NCBI GenBank assembly: GCA_003313425.1
Contig: NHZP01000031.1
Span: forward strand, 555,963 to 619,962
Length of the DNA stretch: 64,000 nt
Source of the DNA: Pseudopyrenochaeta lycopersici
Taxonomy: Eukaryota; Ascomycota; Dothideomycetes; Pleosporales; Pseudopyrenochaetaceae
Direction of reading: 5' to 3'
Position numbers and translations under genes: made by a program. Numbering within the stretch: the stretch's first letter is position 1; each line of letters opens with the position of its first letter. Shown piece after piece: positions 1 to 10,276 of this stretch. The notes below the pieces were generated by a model that worked only from the letters and a program-made list of their open reading frames with translations, had not been told where the DNA came from and made no database searches.

Positions 1-2301
1 ATCGTCACTGGACCACGGAAACCAAACCAAGCTCATCTTAAAGCATATGGCTGCAAGGCATTTGCAATGACCGACGATACCCACCGAGGAAAGTCGCGAC
101 TGCAACGCTTGGATCCAAAGGCCTGGATTGGCTATCTTATTGGCTATCAATCTACAAACATCTACCGAGTTTGGATCCCGTCACTAGCTAAAGTCATCAG
201 CACAAGAGACGTAGTCTTCGACGAAAGCGTAGTGTTCAGCGGCAAAACGGAAGACCTCATGGACAACCTTATGCACAATACCCTGCAGGAGATTGCAATG
301 TGGGTGAAAACGATTGAACTGCCTACACCACCGCGACAAGGACAGCCTGAGACTGGGTCGTTCTACGAAGACGATACAATGATGGGAGAGAGCTCAAGCC
401 CACAAGGTCAAAAGTCAAGAGGTTGCCGAAATAGAAAAGTTATGGACTCATACCCAACGCCGCCAGACACTCCGCCACCCGTAGCTCTCCTTAGCCAGGC
501 GTGGACCGACGAACTTGAAGCTAATAGCACGACGACACATGGCTCGTCAAAGACAGAACCATGGGCAGCAGCATTTATGGCCGGCACTCAAGCAGGGCAC
601 GTAGGGGAACATGAAGGCAAGCCCATTGACAAGGCACAGCTGAAGAGAATGCTGGCAAAGGGGGTGAAGCCTCACCGAAACCAATTGCCACCTCTGCCGG
701 CGACTTACTCAAAGCTTGAAGATCATCCTCTGTACGAAATGTTCAAGGAAGCAGAACGAGAACACCTAAGGAGCCATGAACAAATGAAGTCCTGGGCTGA
801 AGTGCCAATCACTCCCATCAAACGGAAAGGTCACCAAATATTAGACTGCATGTGGGTGTATACCTACAAATTGGACAAACACCATCGCCTTATTAAATGC
901 AAAGCACGACTGGTCGTTCGTGGCGATCAGCAACGAAACATCACGTCACAAGACACATACGCAGCCACTTTAGCCAGCAGGTCTTTTCGAATGCTCATGG
1001 CAATCGCTGCCAAGTTCAACCTTGAACTTAAACAGTACGACGTTACTAACGCATTCGTGCATGCAACCATAGATAGAGAAATCTACATGAGAATGCCACG
1101 AGGATACCAGAAGCCCGGAACGATCCTTAAGCTTGAAAAGGCACTTTACGGTCTTCGAATTTCACCGCTCCTATGGCAGAAAGAATTCGTCTCAACCCTC
1201 ACCAAACTAGGCTTCAAACAAGTGCCACATGAGGCCTGCTGCATGATCAAGGATGGCATTATCATCTTCTTTTACGTCGATGACATTATCTTAGCCTATC
1301 ACCAGAAGAAGGAGGTAGAAGCTCAACAAACTATCAAGGCTCTTCAAGAAAGATACACCTTCACAGGTGGAGAAGACCTGCAATGGTTCCTCGGCGTTGA
1401 AGTTATCAGAGACCGAGAACAACGATTAATTCAACTCTCCCAGTTAGCCTATGCCGACAAAATTAGCAGACTTGCAGATAGGAAAGATGTCCGACATGAT
1501 ACCCCAATGGCAAGCGTTGAACTCCAGCCACGCGAGGGATTAGCATCACCATCAGAAGTCAACAAATACCAGCGTAAGATTGGTTCCTTACTATTTGCCG
1601 CCGTTACAACACGACCAGATATAGCCTTCGCAACATCGCGCCTTGCACGCTTCCTCGTCAACCCTGGCACGGAGCATCAGGAGGCTGCTGACAGAGTCCT
1701 GCTCTACCTTGCAGCGACAAAATCAAGAGCACTCCAATTGGGAGGAGGCGACAAGCTTGAAGTAGCCAGCGACGCATCATTTGGCGATAATACAGTCGAT
1801 AGAAAGAGTTCGCAAGGTTATGTGATTAAGCTATTCGGTGGTCTTGTTACCTGGAGAGCAAGTAAACAGGACACGGTCACTACCTCAACGACTGAAGCAG
1901 AACTGCTCGCACTCTCCCAAGTAGCAAAGGAAGCTATCTTTACTTCGCGACTTCTCAAGGAGCTCCAGGTATCATTGCCGGAGTCGACTATTACAATTCA
2001 ATGCGACAATACACAGACAATTCGACTTGTTACGGAAGAGATTGCAAAACTTCAAACCAAACTTCGACATGTAGACATCCACAACCACTGGCTACGACAA
2101 GAAGTATTGCTGGGACGAATTCAAGTCAAATACGTAGAGTCCTCGCAAATGATAGCAGATGGACTTACCAAAGCGCTGCCCTCAAACAAATGGGAGAACT
2201 TTCTTAATCAATTAGGACTGGTAAACAAGAAACCGGCCTTAGCAAAAGAGTTAAAACTCGAAGACATACAGACTCAAATAGAGGATCTGACAATCGCATA
2301 A
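1..2301 (+). CDS. Ty1/Copia polyprotein, C-terminal part (integrase end, reverse transcriptase, RNase H)
   Basis: The reading frame is open at the window edge, so the N-terminal part (gag, protease, most of integrase) lies to the left; the first ATG at 67 is internal. In order: the integrase C-terminal stretch (YGCKAF, GYLIGY), a variable linker, a Copia-type reverse transcriptase with FFYVDD near base 1270, and RNase H with SDASFGDN near 1768 and the STTEAEL stretch near 1890. The frame ends with TAA at 2299-2301, shortly before a polypurine tract and an LTR. About 767 codons are visible with no internal stop, which contrasts with the RIP-decayed copies elsewhere. It acts in reverse transcription and integration of the element in cytoplasmic particles. 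Activity cannot be judged without the left part. Family assignment is very secure. Confidence 0.95.
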   Translation: MVTGPRKPNQAHLKAYGCKAFAMTDDTHRGKSRLQRLDPKAWIGYLIGYQSTNIYRVWIPSLAKVISTRDVVFDESVVFSGKTEDLMDNLMHNTLQEIAMWVKTIELPTPPRQGQPETGSFYEDDTMMGESSSPQGQKSRGCRNRKVMDSYPTPPDTPPPVALLSQAWTDELEANSTTTHGSSKTEPWAAAFMAGTQAGHVGEHEGKPIDKAQLKRMLAKGVKPHRNQLPPLPATYSKLEDHPLYEMFKEAEREHLRSHEQMKSWAEVPITPIKRKGHQILDCMWVYTYKLDKHHRLIKCKARLVVRGDQQRNITSQDTYAATLASRSFRMLMAIAAKFNLELKQYDVTNAFVHATIDREIYMRMPRGYQKPGTILKLEKALYGLRISPLLWQKEFVSTLTKLGFKQVPHEACCMIKDGIIIFFYVDDIILAYHQKKEVEAQQTIKALQERYTFTGGEDLQWFLGVEVIRDREQRLIQLSQLAYADKISRLADRKDVRHDTPMASVELQPREGLASPSEVNKYQRKIGSLLFAAVTTRPDIAFATSRLARFLVNPGTEHQEAADRVLLYLAATKSRALQLGGGDKLEVASDASFGDNTVDRKSSQGYVIKLFGGLVTWRASKQDTVTTSTTEAELLALSQVAKEAIFTSRLLKELQVSLPESTITIQCDNTQTIRLVTEEIAKLQTKLRHVDIHNHWLRQEVLLGRIQVKYVESSQMIADGLTKALPSNKWENFLNQLGLVNKKPALAKELKLEDIQTQIEDLTIA

Positions 2302-2349
2302 GATATAGGTTTGTGGCAGCTTAGAAGATCACTCTAAGCTGAGGGGGTG

Positions 2350-2524
2350 TGTCAGATAAGAGGCATAAAAACTGAAGTATACGAATACTGCATCGTAGAC
2401 GGTATCACCTATGTATCATCGATGTATCAGGTCTGTGTTTAAAAAGGAGAGAAAACAGAACCAACGAAAATACAATCAATTCTGATCCACGATGATGACC
2501 AAAAAGATTCATTAAATTCTGACA
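2350..2524 (+). repeat. 3' LTR of the Copia element, preceded by its polypurine tract
   Basis: The LTR begins TGTCAGA and ends TCTGACA, an inverted terminal pair, giving 175 bp. Immediately before it (2341-2349) is the purine-rich GAGGGGGTG, the expected plus-strand primer. It contains a short promoter-like AT stretch. The 5' LTR is outside the window, so LTR identity and target duplication cannot be checked. Confidence 0.85.
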
Positions 2525-3290
2525 CCCTTATAATGCTAACTAGCGTTCTACTTCTAGCTTAACTATTGTAATTTTATTATCTAACTTAATAACTTTAATT
2601 ATAATATTAAACTAGTTCTTAATAAATAGAAAGAAGTTTAAAAGTGTCTTAATTATTAATTTAGTAGGGTAATTATCTATAAAATAGAAGTCCTATTGTA
2701 TGCTAGAGAACCTATCTATAATAAGTATTTAACTCTTCTCTTTTATTATGCTTTATGTTTTATATATATAGAATGTTAGCCAACACGGTTAGCTCCTCAC
2801 GTGCTCTGTTATATAAGCATCCACAGGGTATATAGTTCCCTTGTGTCTCATTTGATAGGAATCAACCTAGTTCCTCCTGCCTGCTGCCCGCTAACATAGA
2901 AATTAATAGCTAGTCTTTTACTAGGTCTATCTTTATAAGTTTATAGTGCTCTTCTAATTTAGCGTCGGGACTTAGATCTCCTACAGGAGTCGCACTCTAC
3001 TGTAGTAATTCCTTTTATCCGCACCCCCTGAGCTTGCGAAACGAGGTGCTTGACGGCAACTAGCCCTAGATAGCCTAATCGCTTATGCTAGAGTAAGGCT
3101 GATGCCTTTTGTGCGGCTCTTTCTATTTGTAACGTTATCTTATGTGTATAATTAGAAGCCTAGTGTATTAGTTAATACTTAATTACTTATTAGCTATAAA
3201 TCTTAGTAAGACTTCTAATAATTATTCTGCCTACTTTCCTAAGTGTAGTTAGTTTAATTTTAGTGTCCTACTATATACCTCTCTGCCTTA
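2525..3290. other. AT-rich, RIP-decayed sequence without recognisable gene
   Basis: No open frame or known domain is visible. A short patch of more balanced composition at about 3000-3120 is unidentified. The rest is TA-rich with few CA or TG dinucleotides, as expected after repeat-induced point mutation. Confidence 0.5.
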
Positions 3291-3299
3291 ATAATTAGA

Positions 3300-4850
3300 A
3301 TAATACTAGATTACAGTATAGGTTAGGGCACAGAGCTACGTCGTGTAACGTTAGTCTATTAATTCCTTGCCGCCCTGTAAGAGTCAGCTTAATTAAGCTG
3401 TACCCCTTAACCTATATCTTTGTATTGCCTGCCTATATAAAGTCTCTATATGTAGGTAGTCTAAAGTTATAGAGTCTATTAGAGTTATTTATTATATAAC
3501 AGGTTAAACCTAAGTTAAGGATAAATAAATACCTTAATAGGTAATTATTAAAGTTAGTTCTAAATAACGCTAAGACGAAGGCGGTATCTATCCTTATAAT
3601 ACTTCGTCCTTCTAGTTAATTGTCTAGTACCTCTAGAGTAAGAGTATGCAAATTTTTTATAATTAGTATATTTAAATAGGGTTTGCTTTACCCTTATAAG
3701 AGGCCCTAGAACTTAGGATCTTACTCTTACTTTATCCTTACGTAGTTCTCTAGTATAGGTTTTAGTTTAAACTATTCTAGCGCCTTATTAGGGTGTACAT
3801 AGTAACACTCCTTAAGTAAATAGCGCATCTCGCATGCTAGGTACTTAGAGCTTCTAACTTTACTAGATAGCTCCTAGTCTAAGGACGATCTCTTTATCTC
3901 CTTCTAACTACGTTAATCTTAGGGTCTACCCTGCCTTTATAGATTTAGAGCACTAGGCTTATAGAGGCTTTCCTTCTTATTTCTCTGTGTGCTTTCTAAA
4001 TTATCTGCGTAAAACGCTAAGTTATCTAATACTATATATGCGCTTTTATATTTATCTATTTTCTAAGGCTTTATTATAACTATATAGTCTCTAAACTGCT
4101 TTATTATCTTGCAGCATATAATACTAGGAGTAAATTAACTAGTATCCTAAAATAAGGTAGCCTATGTAGGTACTATATTCTATACTGTAACTATAAAGTC
4201 TTTAGTAACTAAGTTTATGTCCTTTACCTTAGTAACTCCTTTTGCCTCTACTTATGTTACAGCTTAATTATAATTAGTAAGCTACAGATCCTAGTTAGCT
4301 GTATTTCTTATTAGCTTTAGTAATTTAAGGTATTAGTCTCGCGCGCGTTTGTGTTTAATTTGCTTATCTATGCTAACTGTGTCTGTAAGGTTCTTAATCT
4401 ATTTACGTAGGTTTTACCCTATCTTATAGTATGTTTCCTACAGGTAAAGTAAGATAGTAGATTATATAAAGATTGTAATCTCCCTAATAGCCTTCTACTT
4501 ATCTAAGTATTTCCTTTCTTAATTCTTATAGTTTTTATTCCTTATCTTAAAGTACTCTATGTCTTATTTAAGAGCAGTTATCCTAGACTTAGAGAGGTTA
4601 GCTGTTAATTAAGGTCTAATAGTAGCCCTTTAAGGCGTGTAATTAGCGACGTTTAGAGCTGCTAGAAGTTCAGGTTCTTTAAGGAATACGAGAGTTAATT
4701 CTAGATTAACTTTATGCTATATTTTATACGCGTCGCACCTTACTAATAGCTGCGCCTTCCATTTCGTAAAATCGAGTTAGCTGGTAAGGACTACGGTAGG
4801 ATCGCGTTAGGTTAGGTAGGCCATTATCGTATCAATTAAGGCAGTGAGAC
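3300..4850 (-). pseudogene. Copia gag-protease relic (RIP-decayed)
   Basis: Read on the minus strand and tolerating stop codons, this gives a Copia-type gag from about 4830 downwards (FTKWKAQL near the start). It is followed by the CYYVHPNKALE motif (near 3795) typical of the region after the gag zinc-binding part in fungal Copia elements, then a protease-like stretch (near 3400) with RDFIQAGNTKI. Stops are TAG, TAA and TGA where Gln or Trp are expected. Reverse transcriptase and integrase are absent, so it is a truncated copy. The adjacent LTR at 4857-5047 fits its 5' LTR in this orientation. The assignment rests on eye translation of decayed sequence. Confidence 0.6.
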
Positions 4851-4856
4851 TCTTAA

Positions 4857-5047
4857 TTATTAGATTTAAGGACTATTTAGCTTAATCTTTGATGAATTTT
4901 TAATAATAAACTTAATTGATTAATTCTATATTCTCTGCCCTCCTTTTACTGCTTTGCTTCCGGAGGTTCCGAAGGCCGTGGTATCAGTCTTTCTATTAAT
5001 CGCCCTTTCCTGTGTAGTACTTCTGAGTTTATCTTTTATATCTAACA
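4857..5047 (-). repeat. LTR of the minus-strand Copia relic
   Basis: The right end reads TATCTAACA and shares an internal stretch (ttcctgtgtagtacttct) with the solo LTRs at 9161-9377 and 56227-56427. The left boundary is approximate, placed at a TTATTAGAT that would match the inverse end. It lies directly upstream of the minus-strand gag relic, as a 5' LTR should. Confidence 0.5.
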
Positions 5048-5962
5048 GGCCTTACAGCACTTGTGTAATCTAACACTTATATAAGTAGCTACGTTAACTT
5101 TAGTAGGATCCTTATTAACTATAATAGCCTCTAAAGCTTTAATAAGCTTAAAGCTTTATCTCTTACTTAATTTAAATAATTTAAGGTTACTATTAAGCTA
5201 TTTTTAAAGCTTATAAGTAACCTTTTACTCTTTATAATAGGTAGCCTTCTAAAGCTTTAAATACTTACGCTCTTCCTTAGCTATAACCCTTATTAATTAC
5301 CTCTATTTAAGCTACTTAGCTTTAATAAGTTTCTATTACTTTTATAGCTAGATAGCTTTACTTTTTTAGTATTAGAGCTCTTTATTTCTATAGTCTTTTT
5401 ACTCTTACTATATATAAGCTTATTAAATCTTCTTAAGTAACTAGAAAATAGCTCTACTATAGTTTTCTTTTAGAGCTTAAAGTAGTAGAGCTTTACTATA
5501 CTTATAATACTTCTTCTTATTAATAAGAGCCTCTTAAAGCTACTTATTTTTATATTAAAGTAAGGTATTTTAAACTAATATTATATATAGCGCTTAGCTA
5601 AGCTTCTGTACTTTTAAATTGTATATATCCTTAACAGCACGCTGTGGTAATAGCTTAATCTTTCTTTAATTGCTAGCGCTAAGTATAGAGAAGCTGCTAC
5701 TACTACTTAAGGATAGCTACTTATTGCGTAGTGTTACAGAATTAAACCTTTAAAGTATAACGTTTAGATTAAAAGGTAAGAGCCCTATAACCTTAAACGC
5801 CTTTAGAATTTTTATTTTAGTAAACGCTAAGTACTAAGCACTATAAAATAACTTAAAGAAATTACGTTTTATAATTAAGGTAAATCCTTAAGCTTTATAT
5901 ATAAAGATATTAAGTTTATTATAGTAAGCAGCTATAAGAGGAGTAAAGAGGCATATATTAAG
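5048..5962. other. AT-rich sequence, pyrimidine-rich on plus, no gene recognised
   Basis: RIP-like composition with more C than G on this strand. I found no domain or clear repeat boundary inside it. Confidence 0.4.
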
Positions 5963-5964
5963 TA

Positions 5965-7099
5965 ACGTGTTCTACTACTCGCTGGCTAACACTAGTCGCC
6001 GGCCCACCTTATTAACACTAACGCGCTTGCCTCTACAACAATAATTATAACTACCTAATAACATCCTATAGTGGCTTAAAGGGAGGGTTATATTCTTCTT
6101 ACGTCTTAGGTAATTAATTTAAGATAGATAAAAAGTATATGCAGGGCTGCAGAGCTATTTAACGTTCCCTAATTACTCCTTTAGCGGCGCCTCTAAGGCT
6201 ACTAGCCTCTGTTAATAATTAACGTATAAAAATATAAGCTATTATCTACTAAGGAATAGAGCCTTATTTAATAGATACTAGAGCTTAATTAATAAGGCTT
6301 TCTATCTTATATTATTAACGTACGTTAGATAAGAGACGCCCTTCTTACTACACAAGGCTAGTAGCCTCCTCTTCCTCCTCTTAGTAAGAACTAAGTTTAT
6401 TATTTTATTAAGGCTTAGTTAGAGCTTTAGATAAAGTAGAGCTTTAGATAAAGTAGAACTATAAATTCTACTTACAGCGCGTAAAATATAAGGATCTTAT
6501 AAAGATAAACGCCTAGTATAGCCTTATATACTATCTCCTTTATAGATAGTAGCTATAGCTAAGGCTGTTTAGATAATAAAAACACTGTACACTACTAAAT
6601 AACTTAATTAATAAGCCTACCTTATAATTAGCTTCTTTAATATTAATTATAGAGCCCCTTAAGTAAAGCTCTTATTTAGCTTATTAGAAGCTGTTAGCTA
6701 GCTATAAACTTAGCTATAATCTTAGTAGAGGAAAATAGTAAACTTTATACTTTAAACATATATTTATATTATAAGAAGAATAAATAGTAATAATATATTA
6801 TAGATAGAGGTACTTTATAAGTTAAAGTAAGTTACGTGTTAGCTATAGCTACTAAAATAGCCTTAAACTTAAAAGTAGAAGAGGAGGCTTCTTAGCCTTA
6901 GTAATAAGTACTACTAACCTGTACTAAATATAGAACTTAAGGTTATAATTAGACTTTATATAGATAAAGATAGAGAGTAATACTACTATATTTACTAGTA
7001 AATTTACTGCGTAGTTGTCGCGTTTTCGTGCGTTAAGATCCGCCTGTTTTGATGAGGTGGCCTACGGACTAGTGTTGCCCACTAAGTAGTAGAACACGT
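5965..7099. mobile_element. TA-flanked terminal-inverted-repeat element (Tc1/pogo class), decayed
   Basis: The ends are inverted copies of each other over about 45 bp: the left begins ACGTGTTCTACTACT and the right ends AGTAGTAGAACACGT, continuing inwards with AACACTAGTC on both sides. Each end is flanked by TA (5963-5964 and 7100-7101), the target duplication of the Tc1/mariner/pogo superfamily. The interior (about 6510-6960) is homologous to 26690-27085, which follows a pogo-type transposase fragment there. No intact transposase remains, so this is probably a decayed or internally deleted copy. Confidence 0.7.
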
Positions 7100-7101
7100 T
7101 A

Positions 7102-8360
7102 GCTAAAGCGTATACGTTAAATAAGAAGATAGTATAGTAAAGAGAATCTTATTATTATTATAAAAATATATAAAATCTATAGTTACGTAAGATCTATAGC
7201 TATTAAGGATAAGTAGCTACTATAAGCTGCGCGCCTTATAAGTAATACTACGTTTAGAAGATAATAAAATAATAAGAGGCTACTACTAGTAATACCTTAC
7301 GCCCTTAGATAAGCTATCTACTTATTTTAACTAAGTATAATTATTATAAGCTACTTTACTTTACTAAAAAGTTTCTAAAAATTAAGTATAATAAGCTCTT
7401 TAAAAAGGCTAGGATATAGGTAGCTAATAAAGCTACCCCTTATATATTAAAGAAGACTATTTAATATACTCTCTTTAAAACTAAATTATATAAGTTTAAA
7501 GTAAAGTATAAACTAAAAATTAATAAAGCTATACTAATTTTATATCTTAAGTTTACTATAGATTAGTATAACTTTAATTAGTAGAAGATAGTCTTTAGGT
7601 TTAGTAATAAGTACTTAATTACTTAAGGCTTTAGCTATAATATACTATACGTATAGTAATTACTTAATATAAAATAGAGGTATAAGATAATAGATAAGGT
7701 TACTACTACTTACTAATTTACTTCTATAGTATTAGTATTAATATAGATAACTATAAGGAGTTATATTAGGCGTAGTCCTTTAGTAACTATAACTCGTAAT
7801 CTATTAGTATAATATAAAGGCTATAGTACGTAGAGTTATACTTAGGCTCTTAAAGAAGGCTTATTACCTTAATATAGAGCTAGTAAGAGGTTTATATAAG
7901 ATAACTTATATATCTATACTACTACTCTCTTAAAAGAGTAGTTAGAGGTTTATAGCGTATAAATAGTTAACTTCTTACTATATTCTCTAGACCTTAACCT
8001 AATTAAATATCTCTAGTAAGTACTTAAACAGAAGGTTTATAAGCTTTACCTTAAGTTTAATTATATAAGAGAGTCTAAAGATAACTAAGATTACTTTAAA
8101 ATAGGGTTATTAGAGGCGTAAGTAGCTATCCCTAACTTACTAATCTATAAGCTAATTACTAGTATACTATACTACCTTAATACTATAAGACTTATATAGG
8201 GCTACTAGACTAAATATTAAGTATATTATAATTAATTTATGCTAAAAATTATCTAGTTTAGTCTATCCTACATAATGTTATAGTGCTTTAAAGTTAAGAG
8301 TTTAAGTAGTAATAGGGACGCTAACCTCCTTAGCGAACAGACTTTTATCCTGTAACTGTA
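7102..8360 (+). mobile_element. Tc1/mariner transposase relic, copy 1
   Basis: From about 7240 rightwards this is closely similar to the element at 22937-24297, including the right end with AGCGAACAGACTTTT. Read through stops, it encodes the DDE_3 C-terminal block of Tc1-type transposases around SLDLNLIKYL near 8000 (equivalent to the usual SPDLNPIE). Many TAG/TAA stops mark it as RIP-decayed. The left inverted repeat is not recognisable here, so the left boundary is uncertain and it may be truncated against the preceding element. Confidence 0.65.
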
Positions 8361-9160
8361 GTATCTAAGTTTTATTTTAATATAGAGTATAGAATTTAAA
8401 GCTAAAAATCTCCTCTTATGTTATCTTTAGCTTCCTAAAAAGCTTATATAGATTTATAATTACTATCTTATATATACTTTTTATATACTATTACTAGATA
8501 GTATATTACTATAGCCTCTTTTTTTTTATAGTAAAATTTATTATATTATACTTACTACTAGTAAAGTTAAAAGGCTATAAGAGTGAAAAAGAAATTAGAG
8601 GACTAAGTACTAATAATTACTTACTATACTTTAAAGAGCTAGCTATAACTTATCTATTTTAAGAATAGCTTTAATATTACTAGTATATATATTATAACTT
8701 ATATAAGTAGAGTAGCTTATCTTAAGTTTAATTATACTTGAACTTACTATTAGCTAGTAAACTAGGCTAAAGATACTATTACTTAATATAGTTTACGTAT
8801 ACCTAATATAAAGATTCTTTATATCTAGGGTTAAGTTGGAATTATAATATTTATTATTACTACTCTTTCTACTCTAATAGCGATACTTCTAAAAGATACT
8901 CTCTATACTATACTAAACTCTAGTAAGAGAGGTAAATACTATTCTACTACTTTTATAAGTATTAAGTTAAGTACTTATACTACTAGATATAATAAAATAC
9001 GCTTAGAAGCTATTTATATAAACTAATAAGTAGAAGATAACTAGTAATTAGGCTATAGTATAAACTTAATAGAAGTTACTAATTAGTATAGATAGAAGCT
9101 TAGCTAATATTACTAAGCTTATTAATATTTATAATATATAATATAGTACTACTTTCTTAT
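8361..9160. other. AT-rich decayed sequence, no gene recognised
   Basis: No domain could be read on either strand. It ends exactly where a solo LTR begins. Confidence 0.4.
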
Positions 9161-9377
9161 TGTTAGATAAAATGCTAAAATACACTTTACAGAATTAATA
9201 ATTGCAATAAATTAATTATATGTTAATTATAATTATGTTTATTATTAAGTTCTATCTCCTACTTTCTTCTATATCTCCTCTGCTTCTAATGGTTCTATTA
9301 ATTAGTAATAGTTATTAGTCTTGCTATTTATTACTCTTTCCTATGCAGTACTTCTAAGCTTCTCTTTATATCTAATA
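9161..9377 (-). repeat. Solo LTR of the same Copia family
   Basis: 217 bp beginning TGTTAGAT and ending ATCTAATA, the RIP-mutated form of ATCTAACA. It aligns along its length with 56227-56427. The orientation is taken from the relic at 3300-5047, because the ends themselves are symmetric. No target duplication was found here. Confidence 0.7.
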
Positions 9378-10060
9378 TACTCTTTTAGCTTAGAAACTAT
9401 TTTAAGCGAGATAAGAACTACTTATATTATCTTCTAATAAGCCTAGAGCTTATTTATAAGAAGTATTAATTACTATCTAGCTACGTCTACTTAATCTCTA
9501 GCTTCTTAATTTAGCTTTAGATCTCTTTAAGGCGCGTTGTAGTTATTTCTCTGCTTCCTATACGCTATATAAGGCTTATTTAGCTTAGAAATTATACCTA
9601 TTTATTTACTACTTAGTGAATTTGATACCTTACGAAGAGGTCCTGCCTATCTACCTATCTACCTGGATTTCTCTGGCTAAGCTTATCTACTCTTAACTGA
9701 GACGCCCTTAGTAGCTACGTTACTAAGTGCATTAGCACACTAGTAACTTAGGTAACGCATACTAGTTAAAGAATAGAAAGATTTTCTATCTAAATAGTTA
9801 CTTAATTATAATTAAATATTTCTATAAGATAGCTTAGAGCTTAGTAGCTAAAGTATCTAAGATATTATAGGCACTGTATTAGGTAGAGGATATAAAAGAC
9901 TTACTTTATAATTAAACTAAAGCTAATAGTAGATAATATTATGTTTACAAAATAGAGTACGTTATTTATTAATAGCCCTAGTAATTATCTATTAAATAGA
10001 CTACGCTAGATACTTACGCGGGCGCTTACTATAGAGGGCAGACAGTAGCTAAAGCGCCTA
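9378..10060. other. AT-rich decayed sequence, no gene recognised
   Basis: Includes a short (ctac)-type simple stretch near 9650. Nothing else is identifiable. The conserved hairpin motif starts at its right edge. Confidence 0.4.
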
Positions 10061-10110
10061 CTCAGGTATTTGGTTTTGGAATGCCTCTCATTCTAAAACT
10101 AAACCCTGTT
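10061..10110. other. Conserved hairpin motif upstream of zinc-finger gene D
   Basis: CTCAGGTAT is followed by an 11-bp near-perfect stem: GTTTTGGAATG (10073-10083), 5-base loop, CATTCTAAAAC (10089-10099), then AAACTAAACCCT. Related copies occur at 31861-31900 and 46789-46830. Here and at 46.8 kb it lies about 200-240 bp before the first codon of an OrsD-type gene, which suggests an element end or a promoter element. Confidence 0.55.
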
Positions 10111-10276
10111 AGGAAATCTATTGCTGCTCGGGCCACCCCCTGAGATACTTGCACGCGTTTATATCCTGCGTGCCAGGAAACAGCCTCACAACTTTAAAGC
10201 AGATACATTAACATATGCCGCATGTGGCTGGAGATTGTACTAATCACATAACGTTCTCCACGCTGAGCTATAACTA

